Below are positions 35,781 through 48,905 of a stretch of DNA of 64,000 nucleotides, piece after piece. The translations under genes and the position numbers were made by a program. This DNA comes from Gnetum montanum (taxonomy: Eukaryota > Streptophyta > Gnetopsida > Gnetales > Gnetaceae): assembly GCA_015680685.1 (NCBI GenBank), contig MNCI01007621.1, forward strand, positions 396,829 to 460,828. Reading direction: 5' to 3'. The first letter of the stretch is position 1. The number at the start of each line of letters is the position of its first letter. The notes beneath the pieces are model-generated. The model was not told the DNA's origin. It was given only the letters and a program-made list of their open reading frames with translations, and searched no databases.

Positions 35781-37441
35781 TGTTGATGTCAACCTTGCCC
35801 ATGCTAGGCACGGGACCATAATAAATAGTATCAATCTTCAACAATAACATACCAATAAGTTTGCATGTTTAAAACCTTTGTGATCTTTCTCAATCACACA
35901 CATAATTCACGCAATGTATAAAAATGAATAATTCAGCCAATGATTCAGCCATCAATAATTTATTCATAATGCTCCACCTAGGCATCGACTTAGGCTTCAC
36001 CACCAACATCTTCGTGGTGGCACAAGTGGGTGAGATTAATAATATAATGATATTTTTTAAGATATCAAATAACATTTAGCTATTATAATTTTTGACCATC
36101 TACCTACATAATAAAATAGATTGTTGAAAGAATTCCAAGAAAAAAACAACAGTTAGAAGACATTCATTGCTATCTTGAAAAGATACATATGAAACACTTA
36201 GAGTTCTAAGTTATTATTGGATTTGCTAAGGATTGAATCCTATCCAAAAAAAAAGGTAGCCAAGCCATTAAATTTTTCATTCATCATTGATTCTGTGATT
36301 TGGTTTACTTATATATTTGAATATAAGCGTAAGTACAAGTGTTTAATATTAATGTTGCTCATAGTGATACCTGAATAAACATTGACAAATGTTGTTGAAA
36401 TGCTAGAACTAGAAGGTGGTAAAGATGTGGTGGATGTGGGGAGTTATGGATAGTGTTGGGCATTTCAGGCATTTTGTGTTGCCAGTGGTGGTTACATTGG
36501 TGGTGGTGGTGGTTATGTAGAACGTGGGTGTTCATGGCAACGGTGGTGGTGGTGGTTACGTAGAATGTGGGTGTTCATGGCAGTGGTGGTGGCAAGCAAT
36601 ATGTAGGTAATGGGTCATAATTGATGTAGTTTTCTGCTAGCAACTATAAAATAGGAGGTCGGTAGGCATTTAGAGAGGGCATAAAATCCTAGAGGTAACA
36701 AAGAGGAAACATGTAGGCAGCGGTTTCCTTCTTCCTTGTGGGAGCAACGACTATCAACGAGCAAACAATGGTTCCTTTTTCTTTTGTTCTATGCAATGGG
36801 AAGCCTCTCCTTGCATGGCAATGGTAGCCTTGACCAGATGTGACCCATGGATGACAAGTGCATGGCAAGGATAGATTTCTTGCTCTGCACCATCTACAGG
36901 TGTAGGAGCATCAGTGTAGTATTAGCCAACCTTCTCCCACAAGTGGCCTACATAGTAATGCGTGATGCATGGTAGGTGATGCTAGTGTGACAACAAGAGG
37001 TGGCAAATGACGGCACACTCATGGCAGACAGTGGTAGGCTCTGAACGATAGTAATCACTACCCTATGCAAATTGTGGTCAATGGTTTCATCCCCTCTCCC
37101 TTCACGATTGATCTTGGGTTTGCATTCTCTACTCGTCTCTGCAAAGTTCTGTGGAATTTTGGATATTGGTGGCTCTTTGGCATATGAGTAGTCCTCCTGT
37201 CTTACATTGTAGCAACTACAATAGCAGCAGTAGAAAGGTAGCACCTCCCCTTGATAGTCTCTCTTTCTCTCTCTTCCTCTTCAAGTGATAGTTGTAGTCT
37301 TCTTGTCTAGTAATGGACACCATCAGCAACGACTTACTGGTAGCAGTTTCTGTACCCATACGAGAGGCGTTGTAGGTAATAGTCTCCTAAAATGAGTTTT
37401 CTTTTCCAAGTGTTGGTGCGTCCAAAATTTATGTATCAACA
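35781..37441 (+). repeat. Element A 3' LTR
   Basis: 1661 bases, partner of 26293-28038, ending GTATCAACA and followed by ATAGT. TATAAAA lies at 36645-36651. It carries a local GGTGGT-rich duplication of about 50 bases at about 36485-36590 that the 5' LTR lacks. Confidence 0.93.
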
Positions 37442-37446
37442 ATAGT
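37442..37446. repeat. Target site duplication of A, right (ATAGT)
   Basis: Directly follows the terminal CA of the 3' LTR and matches 26288-26292. Confidence 0.9.
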
Positions 37447-39316
37447 ATCTTTCAGTAGTTATAAACATATAGCAAGTTAAGGTGGGTTACAAATATCAGG
37501 GGAATTTAATTATAACTACCATGTTACAACTTCTATGGGAAGTTACGAATTTTATTGGAAGCTATGGTGGCCAAGTGTTTGGTTGGATAACTACCCAATA
37601 TAACTCCTTATAGCATATGCAAATTTTAAAGTCAATACTAATACTCGGTACACAACCAAGGGCTAACCACATTACTAATGTCAAAAATAAAAAAAAAGTA
37701 GATGGTCTTATTTCTTTCAAAAGTGGAAGGTCGATTTATAGTTTAATTATGGCTGCGTATTCCACATCCTCGATGATGAACCTCGTCTTTGTCCAACATC
37801 AGTTTCCTACCTTTGACGTCAAATGCGTAATGCCACCAATGCTACCCACCGTGCATGTTGTTTCTCGCTTTACTGCCTTCGTCAACACTGGCGTTGCATC
37901 TGCTTAACTGCTACACGTCATGCGTTGTATCAACTGTGAAGCAGCATCACTATTCACAATGTTGTTGCCGCTGTGCCTACCATTTCTCACTTACGCTAAA
38001 ACCCGGCAGTAGTTGTCGAGCAAAATAAAACATATAATTTTGTAGGTTATGCAGCAATTTTTAGTGCTACGCAGGCCCCAATCCACGCCACAACAACTCC
38101 TGCACTATTTCTGCTCCATCATCTCCACATGGCTAACTGCCATCCTATTCTACCGGTGACGAGCAGAAGCAAACATAGAAGCCCTCTTGTTGTTGGAGAA
38201 TTCATGATGGCCTATACAACTCTGCCATTGCTTCTATTTAGACTTAAGAGCTTGCCAATTGAAAGAACCTATCACTGTAGTTTCCACCATTTGAATATCC
38301 ATTCTCACGCTTGGGATCGACACCTTCATCGTGGTGTCCAGTAGTAGCTCAGCTACAGCATTAGCTCCATTCTGCAGACTGATGGAGGTATGAATGACAT
38401 CAGTGGCGTAGTTTGGTAGATGCTTTGGTGCTGGAGCTGCATTTGATGTCAGCTTTGGTTGTGGGCTTCGGCAACGGTGAGCGTGTGCATGCCTGCTTCC
38501 AATGTCATGGTGACGATTGGAGCTGTGGCATCCATCCTAGTGTGCCTCAGCTTTGGAGCCACTTATTTGCTGGTGTCAGCCATTACGTTAGTGTTGTAGC
38601 GATTCGCTACTACATTCAATGTGCTGATCATGATGAACCCACTGGTATCATATGTCATGTCATGTCGATGTGAGTGGTGGGATTGTTAGCAGATTCATCC
38701 TCTGTTGGCATGGCACGATAGTTGGTTCCGGTCATGTTCGGCATCATGGCCAATGTGTGCTTACTGACGTCCCTCGGTTACTTGGGGCTCTTCTGCATTA
38801 CCCGTGGCCTACCCCAGTGCAAACCTGAGCTCAACCTCAAAGATTACAAGATCTCGCTGTTATGTACTTGGGCTTGTTTTCTCCTTCGTCACCTCTGAAA
38901 TTTACCCACCTCTAAAATTTACCTATTTCTTGAATAGCAGAGAGAAGTAGCCAAAACCAAGCTCTGAATCTAAAGTAATTATTGACACCGTTTCTTGCTG
39001 ACACTAGTTGTTGGATTTCTGCATTATTGGGCCTAGGCCACTATTGGCATATGCATCCAAAGTTATCAACCACCGGTAGGGAGGAGCATAAGAATTCTTT
39101 AATTAAAGTAAATAAGCTAAGCAACACATGTTATGTGGATAATTCATTAGTTTTGGCTTCCCTTGACAACCAATACTTTAAATCCTTGCAGTTTACATTG
39201 AAGGTGGAGGTGTCTGAATTACATCTTAACTGGCTGGAGGCAAGCATCTCCAAGACCTTACCTTTCCCAAAATACCATTCCACTTTTCCATCCATGATTT
39301 GGCCTCAAGGCTTGAA
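37447..39316. other. Middle arm of insertion E, with a CpG-rich patch
   Basis: Sequence of E between A and B. From about 37740 to 38900 it is visibly richer in G+C and CpG than anything around it (for example TTTGACGTCAAATGCG, CTTCGTCAACACTGGCG, CCTGCTTCCAATG). Short plus-strand frames (37617-37907, 38129-38344, 38413-38673, 38982-39362) exist, but none shows a domain I recognise. It may be captured host sequence or an undermethylated part of E. Confidence 0.4.
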
Positions 39317-39321
39317 GATAT
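39317..39321. repeat. Target site duplication of B, left (GATAT)
   Basis: Matches 50730-50734 exactly and abuts the 5' LTR of B. Confidence 0.9.
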
Positions 39322-41153
39322 TGTTCAGGCCAACCTCAACCATGCTAGGCATGGGACCATGATTAATAGTATCAATCTTTTCTAAACCCAACATGTTGTC
39401 AACCCTTGCTTCTTCTTCTTGGCCATGTTGTTGCCATTGGTTGTTTCCTTTAGGGTTATGGAAGGTTACCCTTAATAATCTGTGAGGTAATATAACAAGC
39501 AAATAAATGGATATCAATTCCAAATAAAAGAGGCAGCATGATGGGTAGTCACATCTAGTAGAAAAAAAGAAAAAAAAAACTAAGCTATAATGACCATCAA
39601 TAGCTTATACGGCTACATGTGATGGTCACTATTGATAACCAATTCAAGAACGAGGTAAAACTACTAGTTATTTTGGACCATGGAAATTATGGATAGTTTT
39701 CTTAATATATGTGCATTATTTAATATTGTCGATCATATTATTAATATGGAGTAATGGTGCAAATGCCAATTGTGACTGTGAAACCTTTCCTTCCACTAAA
39801 TATACTTGCAATTGGTTACACTTTTATCCCTCTTTGTCCATGCTATGTTAATATATCTACCACTTTTGATTCTCTTACTGTCTATGATTGTCTTTTGCCT
39901 ACCAAAAGAATAACACAGGTTAAAATTGCATGAATGTGAGAGGCTCTAATTTTGTTGAATCCATAGCAAATGCAAATAATCCCTCCAAGACTTACAAGTC
40001 TAAAAGCAAGGCCCATGATCCAAACTGCCAAAGTAATGGACATTGCGTATATAATATGGGATGGCACTAGTTACATAGTTATATTGGTGGTGGATGTTTC
40101 GGGATAACAAACGTCATTGGTAAGCAATGGTTTGAGGCATTCAAGGGGATCTGGGGGGTGTTAGGGATGTTACTCGTTGGAGTGGGAACCAAAGGATGGG
40201 TTTCTTCCTTTTGGTTTAGTCTCTCATGGAGAACTCTTGGCACCAACCTGGTCATGTACCAATGAGAATGTAGTAGTTGCTAAGCATTGTTGGTAGACGC
40301 TTAAGAGTTGATGCAAATGGTAGTCTCAGTAATGAATAGTGTTCAGATGAGTAGTGGCCCTTGAAGAAAGAACTGGTGGTTTCTCTCTCTATTTTGGCTT
40401 AGACAACATGTTAGTTATGCGTACAACACACGTAGCGGCATGTGTCTTGCCAGATGATGTAGGCATCATCAAGTGAAGGGCCTAGAGAAGCAACTTAGGC
40501 AAAGCATCTTCTTTGATACATAGTGGCTCTAACAATGTGTGGTGGTCTTTCTAAGGCAGCACACTACAGCCAGAAATGGACACCAGCAGCGAAGAGTGGT
40601 TTTCTATTTTTCTCTCTACGCGTAAACAGAAACGTGACAAAAATAGAATTGACAGCAATAGTAATGTAGACACATACACAATAAACGTCATCAACAAAAA
40701 ATGGCACACCGAACCATAGTGGGCAAGTGGTGATGGTGGCCACATTAGCATGGTAGGTGACTTCTATGATTTCGTTTCCTCTCTCCTATGCACAGAGACA
40801 TGAAAATGAAAGGTGACACTAGTAGCCATGTTTCTTCCCTCTCCCTCATCTAGTAGTGGCTATGGGCACCGTTGCAATAGCATCCACAATAGATCAACAG
40901 CGAATAGGCGACAACAGTGAGACAAGGAAAAATTTGAATGTTTTATTACTTATTATACTTTTGAATCGCAAAGACATTCAATTTAAATTCTTAATTATTT
41001 TTTCTTAGTTTATTATTTTAAAATATCACATAACCCTCTTCAACTGAGACTATTCTCAAGTTTTCGTACCTATACGGGAGGCACCCTAGGCAATAGTCTC
41101 CTAAAACGAGTTTTTCCCCAGGTGTTAATGTGTCCAAAATTTACGCATCAACA
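39322..41153 (+). repeat. Element B 5' LTR
   Basis: 1832 bases, from TGTTCAGGCC to GCATCAACA. It shares its first about 50 bases and its last about 130 bases with the LTR of A (CATGCTAGGCAYGGG near the start, AGTCTCCTAAAAYGAG near the end), while the middle differs. Confidence 0.93.
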
Positions 41154-41159
41154 CCTTTT

Positions 41160-41176
41160 TGACACTAGAAGGAGGG
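41160..41176 (+). promoter_or_regulatory. Element B primer binding site, tRNA-Asn type
   Basis: TGACACTAGAAGGAGGG, six bases after the LTR. It differs from the D-element TGGCGCTAGAAGGAGGG at two positions, both G-to-A. Confidence 0.8.
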
Positions 41177-41764
41177 CCTTCTCCCACCTTTTGGTTTCAG
41201 CTCTTCTTGCCATTTTCGTGTGGCCATTTCATTTCTCTATCTGGTTTTCAAACTTGTTAAATTTTTTTTTCAAAAACCTTTGCCTTCAGACCTTTAATTT
41301 CTACCTTTTTTTTATGCTTCCCATTTTTGAAAATTATTATTACCCAAATCCTTTTTTAAGTCCCATTCTTGAATTTCTAATTTTAATGATCCTCACCTAG
41401 GTCATAACTTGGGTAAGGTGGTTTTTATTATTCAATTTTAAATTTATTTTTCTTTATTATTTATTTTACTATTTTTCTCTTAAATTTCAAGCATTTATTT
41501 TCCTTTAAAAAGTTTTTCTTTTTAAATATAGCATATTTTAGTGTTTATTTTAAACATATAATATTATTCTAATATTTATTTCTTGTACTCAATTTATAGT
41601 TTACTTTAATGTTTATAATCTAAAATTCTTGTTTTATGAGTACACCCTCCAACAAGAATTACTTACCCCTACCCCCAACCAACCAATCACCTATCTCTTC
41701 ATGTTAAAGAAACAACAAGCTTCATGTTTTTTCGAGCTCTAGTCTTAGGAAAACTCAAACTAGG
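41177..41764 (+). other. Element B leader
   Basis: T-rich non-coding leader, homologous to 28062-28646 in element A. Confidence 0.7.
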
Positions 41765-43225
41765 ATGGCAGCCCATCAGCCCCTAGTTCCCTTGGTGAGA
41801 AAACTCTTTAACTTTACTAACTACAATGACATCTTGAAATCCCTCCAAAACATAAACCTATTTTTTGATCCCACAACCCCTATGAGTGATGCTCGTCAAC
41901 ACATACAATGTTTTGAAACCTTGCTAGGGATCCATAATATTGTATAAAACGATGTGGCATGTAGGGTGTTTGTGACAACATTCAAGACTAAAGCAACCCA
42001 ATGGTTCTTGGTGCTTCCTAACACCTCCATAGACTCATGGCAGCAATTCAAAAATAAGTTCTTGATTCAATTTGACAAGTTCATGAGCCCTGCCATTGCA
42101 TCTAGTAACTTCACAAGCTTAAGAAAACTAATTGAAGAAAATGTCAGGGATTACAACCTTAGATTTCTTTATCAGCTTGCCTATGTGCCAAATGAGATGT
42201 GTCCATAACTTGATGGTATCCTCAACTTTTACCTCTCTACCATCAACCCATTCTTCATACACCATCAAATTTGATCCCAACATAATCGAAATACAAGGAG
42301 CAATGGCTAAAGCCATTGAGCTAGAACAAATAACCCTTATGACTAGCATCCATACCCAATTTGGAATGATGAGTATTGGTAATGCTATGCCTTAGATTCT
42401 TTCCCCCTTTCAATTGGCTCAACCTTTAAGCAATTACCCTCAAGGCCCCACATCCTCTTCATTTCTACCATCCAACACTAGTTTGAATGATGACCAATCA
42501 AAATCCTTGATCCAATCCATCATAAACCTAAATGAAACATCTAATCCTAGTAAACCCCCAACTCAAACGGAAAACTAGATGATCCAAATACTAACTTCAC
42601 TATAGAAACTTTCCAATGAAGTGGTTACACTAAAGAGAAATAATAACAAAGGTCCCATACAATTGAAAAAGCCAAGTACATCAATCAACGATGATTATTG
42701 TTAGCTTCATAACACAAGGCAACATTCTGAGAAGACTTGTCCTTAATTCTTAACATTATATGGGGACCATACCTAAGGGCAAAAAATTGGAAAAATCCTT
42801 GTTATGGTCCTTAATATACCTCATGAAACAAAAAACAAAGAGGTTTCCTCATTAGAATAAGATATGGTAGGTGATCCTAACCCACACAACACTTGCTACT
42901 ATAGGCTTAGTGACATCGTGAACTCCCCATAGTAACAAACTAGGAATAATCCCTACATGTAATCAAATAGAAGAGTTCCTAGTCAAAATAATGCAAATAA
43001 CCAATTCGGGCCATCCCAAGTAACCACCCCATAATGACCAAACCCCCCTTCTATACTTAGAAGAGCCCCACCTCAACAAGAAGCCAAAGATGAACATAGG
43101 AATTATGATCTAGTTGAGGATCTAAAAAGAATTAAAGCCAACATATTGATGTATGACCTCCTACACTTTAATGAAATGAAAGAGGTGATTCAGGATATAG
43201 TTCATATGCCTTAATCCCAAAGAGA
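41765..43225 (+). pseudogene. Element B gag
   Basis: Begins MAAHQPLVPLVRKLFNFTNY. SDARQHIQCFETLLGIHN and WFLVLPNTSIDSW mark the Retrotrans_gag-like core (to about 42200). Relative to A there is a two-base deletion near 42255 that shifts the frame. Stops sit at about 41945 and 42206. The zinc-knuckle-like segment (DDYC..LHN..RQHSEKTCP, about 42689-42745) keeps the Cys that A lost. Confidence 0.8.
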
Positions 43226-43760
43226 AAAATTCCCAATCCCCAAAAGGCAAGTTCACTTCGCAGAAAGTTATGACACACTATCAATACAGAATGCAAACAA
43301 TTCCATGTCAAGAAAGAAGGATAACCCTCCTTTCCTAATGACTTTGATTATTTTAGAAAAGAATGTCCACAACTATTTAATGTATTCTAGTGCAATTGTT
43401 AGTGTCATGCCTCTTGAGGTATGTAAGACTTTAGGAGCACAAATGAAAAGTGTGATTCAACTCGATGGATCTAATGTACCTATAGTAGGATCATTAAAAG
43501 GAGTAAAGGTACAACTTAAACAATACCCTACATTTATATGTTATATAGATATCATAGTAGTTGACATGTCACCCACTTATGGTGTGCTCTTATCTAGGAC
43601 TTTTGGAGCCAAGTTTGGGGGCTTCTTTAGATTAGATTTCTCAGAATTGTTGATCTTTATCTAAAAAAAATCTAAGTATATGATTTTACCTAGGGAACCC
43701 TTTTATAAGCAAGTGGTGACAACTTTTGATCAATAGAATAGATCTCTAGGAAATCAAAAC
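43226..43760 (+). pseudogene. Element B aspartic protease
   Basis: The catalytic block reads YLMYSSAIVSVMPLEVCKT (43374-43430), so the active-site Asp seen in A (MDSSA) is Tyr here. VIQLDGSNVPIVGSLKGVK and MSPTYGVLLSRTFGAKFGG follow. It is open from 43305 to 43664 and in the same frame as the aRNase H that follows. Confidence 0.75.
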
Positions 43761-44079
43761 AACAATCATGTTGTCAAAGTGGTTGAGCTAGGACTTGGCA
43801 AATATTTGTTAAATGATGATATAGATGAGGCTCCAGGCATAACCCCTTTTGCGTACACATATTCTACTCAATATTATCAAGCTTTTATGGAGTGTGAGAA
43901 GGTGTATTAAGATACTTTGCCATATCACTAGCATGATGGAAGAACCTTTCTTTTCGGTGATCCACCACCATTAGGAAATGATAAGGACATAAGTGAGATT
44001 CTAACTAATGAAATATTAGAATATGGACCAAATTTTGATGATGATAATTGTTACCTTAATCAAAGGGCTTATTTTTTAG

Positions 44080-44621
44080 ATTTCACTAACTTAAACACTT
44101 GGATACTAAGAGTGGATGGTGGTTCTTCCAAGAAAGGATGTGGATCAAGAATAATGCTTATACCTCCTAGCAGAGCTTCTATCTTTAAAGCCATCAATTT
44201 CACCCAACCTATGACTAACAACATGGTTGAATATGAAGCACTTCTACATGGGATCAAGCTAGTTCAATATTATGACTTATCCAAACTTAAAATCTATAGC
44301 GACTTCCAACTAATAGTGAACCAAGTTAATGGTATCTTTGATGATAAAGATGTTACCATGAAAGCATGTAAAGCTTACATTCTTGAGCTTTTTAAAGAAT
44401 TCAAACGCATAACCATTGAACATGTACCTAGGGAAGAAAATTACATTCCCAATGCACTAGCCCAAATGGCCACCACTTTGGATGTTCCTTTAAAGCATAA
44501 TGCTTGGGATTTAGAAATTATTATTGAAAAGTTGAAGTCCTATTCTATCCTTGATAATGTCTTTTCTTTTCAAGTGTTTGATGAAAATGATCATGTTTGT
44601 AAATTTCTATTTTTAGAATGA
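44080..44621 (+). pseudogene. Element B archaeal-type RNase H, upstream of RT
   Basis: The best-preserved copy of this domain here: one open stretch 44112-44621 holding RVDGGSSKKGCGSRIMLIP, MTNNMVEYEALLHGIKLVQ, LKIYSDFQLIVNQVNG and EHVPREENYIPNALAQMA. First Asp, Glu and second Asp are kept; the final acidic residue is Asn (NALA where ADALA is usual). It is followed by a linker (ALDVPLKHN to about 44880) and then RT in the same frame, so the order aRNase H before RT is not produced by rearrangement in one copy. Confidence 0.85.
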
Positions 44622-44859
44622 GAATTCAATGATCAAGGAGATATATCTAGGGATGTTGTGTTCTTGAACAAGATACCCACTGAAATTGTAGTTAGAAAAG
44701 CCTTATTTGATGACCTACACACCAAGATTATAGACTTATCCAAAAATACTAATTGACAAATGTTAGCTCAAACCAAAACAATTCAGATTCAAAAGAGAAG
44801 AAAAAAATACCCTGTTAAAATAGGAGCTTATTTACACCTAGATGAAAGATAAAGCCTTG

Positions 44860-45690
44860 TTGACTTACTACATGAATTTAATGACGTTCTGGCTTGGACT
44901 TATGAAGACCTTAGAACTTTCAATCCATTACTAATGACACATATCATTCCCCTTAGGCCAGAAACAAAACCATTCAGGTAAAAGCTTAGACTTGTGAATC
45001 CAAAGATTGAGATCCTCATGAAAGCAGAAATTGAAAAACTGCTAGAATCCAGAATAATTTACCCGGTAAGACACTCCAGTTGGATCTCAAACTTAGTGCC
45101 CATTAGAAAACGAATTGGGCAGTTAAGGTTATGTATTGATTTTTGTAACCTTAATACTTCTTGCATCAAGGATAATTATTCACTCCCTCTTATGGAGGAG
45201 CTATTGCAAATTGTGAACGATGTGAAAATGCATTCCTTTTTGGATGGATGTTCAAGATATAACCAAATTTTAGTAATAAGAAAGACTAGTACAATATAGC
45301 TTTTACAACAAAATAGGAAACCTTTCAATTCGCTAAAATGCCCTTTGCTCTCATAAACATTGGCTCTACCTTTCAAAGAGACATGGATAAAACTTTTGAA
45401 GGGCTAATTATAAAGTGCATTATTATATACCTAGAAAACCTAACTATTTTCTCCAAAGATCAAGGTACATACCTTAGAGACCTTAGAAATGTTTTTATAA
45501 GATGTAGACAATTTAGCATCACCTTGAATGTAAAGAAATTCTTCTTCGGTGTTCAAAGTGGTAAATTTTTGGGTCATATAGTGACTAAAAAAGGGATCAC
45601 GATTGATCCTGAGTAGGTAAATGTAATTTTAGAAGTACCTTACCTTTTATCCAAGAATGAGCTAAGGGCTTTCTTTGGAAAGATTAACTT
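44860..45690 (+). pseudogene. Element B reverse transcriptase
   Basis: Open from 44994 with EIEKLLESRIIYPVRHSSWI, QLRLCIDFCNLNTSCIKDNY, PLMEELLQIVNDVKMHSFLD (first catalytic Asp kept), then after a frameshift near 45290 KMPFALINIGSTFQRDMDKT and IIYLENLTIFSKDQ. The catalytic YxDD is YLEN, so it is inactive. FFFGVQSGKFLGHIVTKKG closes the thumb-proximal part. Confidence 0.85.
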
Positions 45691-45739
45691 TGTTAGATTA
45701 TTTATCCCTGTCTATGTTGAATTAGTCAAACCATTGAAT

Positions 45740-46250
45740 AATATGTTTAAGAAAGATAGTAATATGCACTAGATTGACAATAGAAAGAATGCTTTCCTTG
45801 CTATTAAGGAAGCCATTATAGATGCCCCTATCCTAGCTTCTCCTTGGTATGAAAATGATTTCTACTTATATGCCTTTTCTAGCGATGTTACTGCTGTTGC
45901 TATCTTGAACCAAGACATAAACGATCAAGGTGAGAGACCCATAGCTTTCATGTTTGCACCTTTAAAGGATGTAGAATTAAGATACTCACTCATAGAGAAG
46001 CAATTGTATGTTGTAATAAAAGCCTTGAAGAAATTTCACTACTAGTTAAATGCAAAATTCTTTGTCATTGTCCCTGACCCAACCACCATTGCTTTAGCTA
46101 AATTACAAGACCCTAGCAAAAAATGCACTAAGTGGGTTATGAAGCTTCAAGAATATGATATTCAATGGAAGGTAGAAAAGTTAGTTAGAGGGATTGGTCT
46201 TGCCAAGTTAATTACTAAAGCTTAAACTTCAAAAAGTTGCAATGCACCCA
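45740..46250 (+). pseudogene. Element B RT connection and degenerate RNase H
   Basis: Words AFLAIKEAIIDAPILASPW, LYAFSSDVTAVAILNQD, RPIAFMFAPLKDVELRY and KQLYVVIKALKKF parallel 32659-33222 in element A. The catalytic DAS is again FSS. Stops interrupt the frame near 46043 and 46225. Confidence 0.75.
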
Positions 46251-46509
46251 AAGATAAAGAATCAATTCTTCTTCACATATTATCCATTGATGATGAAAAT
46301 GATATCCCATTTGCTCCCAATTGATTGTATGATCCATGGTATGGGGATATCAAATTTTATTTAACCTTCTGTTGTTGTCCTTCAGACTTACCTAGATATA
46401 AGAGAAAGCTCTTAATATCAAAATATTCGAGATTCGCTCTAATAAGTGGTGAATTGTTCAGAAATAATTTCCAAGGGATATACCTTAAGTGATTAGACCA
46501 AGAACAGGC

Positions 46510-47609
46510 TAACAATGCTCTAAAATAACTTCATGAGGAAGAAATATAGGGTACTTCTCATTAGTTCATAAAATCATGAGGGCTGGTTATTATTGGCCTA
46601 CTATGATTAATGATGCTCACAACTTGGTTAGAACTTGTGTCTAATGTCAAATATTTAAGGGTAAAGATCCCAAGAGTTTGGTTCCTTTACAGCCTATAAT
46701 AGAAACAAGACCATTTCCCCAATGGATCTTAGATTTTATTGAAGTGATCAATCGTCTGTCTACTACCTTACACAAATTTATTTTAATTACCACTAATTAT
46801 TGCACATGTTGGTTAGAAGCCAAAGCTACTAAACCCACATCATCTAAGGTGGTCATTTGCTTCTTAAAAAATGATACAATCTCTAGTTATGGCTATCTTT
46901 ATGCTTTAGTAGTCAATAATGGGCCTACCTTCATCTCCATAGAGTTTACAAATTGGGCTAGAGACCATAACATCATTATTAAGGTGGTAACTGAATATTA
47001 TCCATAGGGCAACGCTTTGGCTAAGTCCCCCAATAAAATTATATTAGTTGGAATTAAGAAAATGATAGCCCAAAACTCATGAAGTAGGCATGAACAACTA
47101 AAATGGGTAGTTTGGGCTGATAGGGTTTGATATAAAGAATCGATCAAGACTACACCATATGATTTTAGTATATGGACAAGAACCCATATTGCCAATAAAT
47201 TCACAGATTCCTACATATCAGTTCATCTTACACTACTTACCAACTGTTGTGCATCTAATATCTCAAACATATGACATTTGGAATCTAGAGCTTAAAAGGA
47301 TCAAAGTGATCAAAAATATGTGTAGTCATCTAAAAATTGTCAAGAGATGGTTCAATAAGAAATATGCAACCAAAATTTTTCAAGTGGATGACCTGGTCCT
47401 TAAGAGAGATAGAGCATCTAGTCAAACTGGCCCTCAAACTAAGTCCGCCCTCTCTGTGGTTAGGTCCATTCCAAATTGTAGATGTCATTGCCCCCAATGT
47501 ATACAAAATTGCTGATTTGCAAGGGCACAAGTTGCAAAGGAATTTTAATGCATTTCATTTGAAGCATCTCTACTCAGGTGCCCCACATGGACATTTGGTA
47601 GATTATTAG
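46510..47609 (+). pseudogene. Element B integrase
   Basis: Zinc region with LVRTCV and CQ-like words near 46625-46650, then core words PQWILDFIEVI (first Asp kept), HKFILITTNYCTCWLEAKA, VVNNGPTFIS (second Asp changed to Asn) and GNALAKSPNKII (Glu changed to Lys). Two of the three DDE residues are lost. The C-terminal part is open in 47337-47609 with GPFQIVDVIAPNVYKIADLQ and LQRNFNAFHLKHLY, ending in TAG at 47607-47609. Confidence 0.85.
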
Positions 47610-48884
47610 TTGTATGTTTTCTTGCTCTTCATAATGCATTTCATTTGTATATAGTTGCATTTGCATGTTTTCCTTACATTGTTTCTTTCTTAGCATGTTG
47701 GTTTGATTTGATTTATGTTTTTAAATATGGTTTTAGTAATCATTATGATTGTTTGAGTTACTAGACATTGGTCAACATAAAACCATTGGAAAATAATCTA
47801 AGTATAATATAATATATACTATTGCTATTACATAAAGTCTACTTTATATTATATATTTCAATAGTGTTATGATTCTTCCCAATCAATTCCAAGGTTTAAT
47901 TTTACTTTTATGTTGGATTATGGAGCATGGGATTTATACTAACTTATCATGTAATCATCATGATCGTGTGAGTGTAGGATATGTGATGTTGGAGAATGGT
48001 TAGTCATAATCACTAGGTGACCTTGGAAAATCCCTTTTTTCCCTCTCATAAGCTCCAGTCCTCAAGTGTGATGATCCATGGCTACGCTGTGAACAATGGG
48101 GGTGAAGTGTGTTCATCTCCATTTGAGAACCCTTAGCCACCTAGGAGACCTGCTATGATGCCATCAATTGTAATCAAAGGCACATACATGAGGGTTGAAC
48201 TACACCATGGGAAAAGTTCTAAAAGGACTGTGTTCTTTGGTAATGCAACTAATTAGCTAGACTTATGTTGGAATTCCTAGCTCAAGAATGAAGTACACCA
48301 TGAACAAAGTTTCCTCAAAATAAAAAAAGAAAAAAAAGAAAAGAATGAGAATCGTGTTCATTAGCAGTGTAATAAGTTCTTAAGTGTGATGAGGTCTAGC
48401 AGTAATCCTCACCCTAACCTCCATTTTTCCTTGTGAATCTATTTTCCAAATTTTAAAAAAGAAAAAGAAAAAAAAGGAAAAATCCAAAAGTTATGGCTTA
48501 CTATGATTTAACTTGAGCCTATCCTCCTCATTAAGTTTTGTAAAAGTCTCATGTTCAAAGTAGTCCGTGTACTTTTTGCTTTTACCATGTGAGAAGATTG
48601 GGGATGCGATCGTAGCTATATCTTAAATATATACATACATATATCTATATAGTTAAAGTTATGATTTATAAATTATATTTAGAGTTTGTTTAAATAAGAT
48701 GGTGTGGTTTGGAATGACCCATGTCTAGTTCTCTTTTCATTATATGGTTATTTTAATCATGTTTAGATCACTATAGTTTACTTTTGAATTTCCATTTGCC
48801 TATTTTGTGATGTTTTTGATTCTCTATCTATTGCATTTTCTTTTAAAATCTCATGGTTTTTTATTGCTTCTTGCACTTGCATGC
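47610..48884 (+). other. Element B 3' untranslated region
   Basis: Non-coding; homologous to 34489-35763 in element A. Confidence 0.7.
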
Positions 48885-48905
48885 AATTAAAGTTTGGGGG
48901 CTAAG
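48885..48905 (+). promoter_or_regulatory. Element B polypurine tract
   Basis: AAAGTTTGGGGGCTAAG abuts the 3' LTR, equivalent to the tract of A. Confidence 0.75.

Larger units (their letters stand above)
26293..37441 (+). mobile_element. Element A: Ty3/gypsy Tat-type LTR retrotransposon
   Basis: An 11,149-base full-length element with LTRs 26293-28038 and 35781-37441, primer site 28045-28061, polypurine tract 35764-35780 and TSD ATAGT. Domain order on the plus strand is gag, protease, aRNase H, RT, RNase H, integrase. Gag through aRNase H share one reading frame (28647-31682, interrupted only by stops). A small indel near 31860 shifts RT-INT to the next frame. LTRs differ at roughly one base in ten over the first 300 bases, so the insertion is old. 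It is a sister of element B. Confidence 0.93.
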
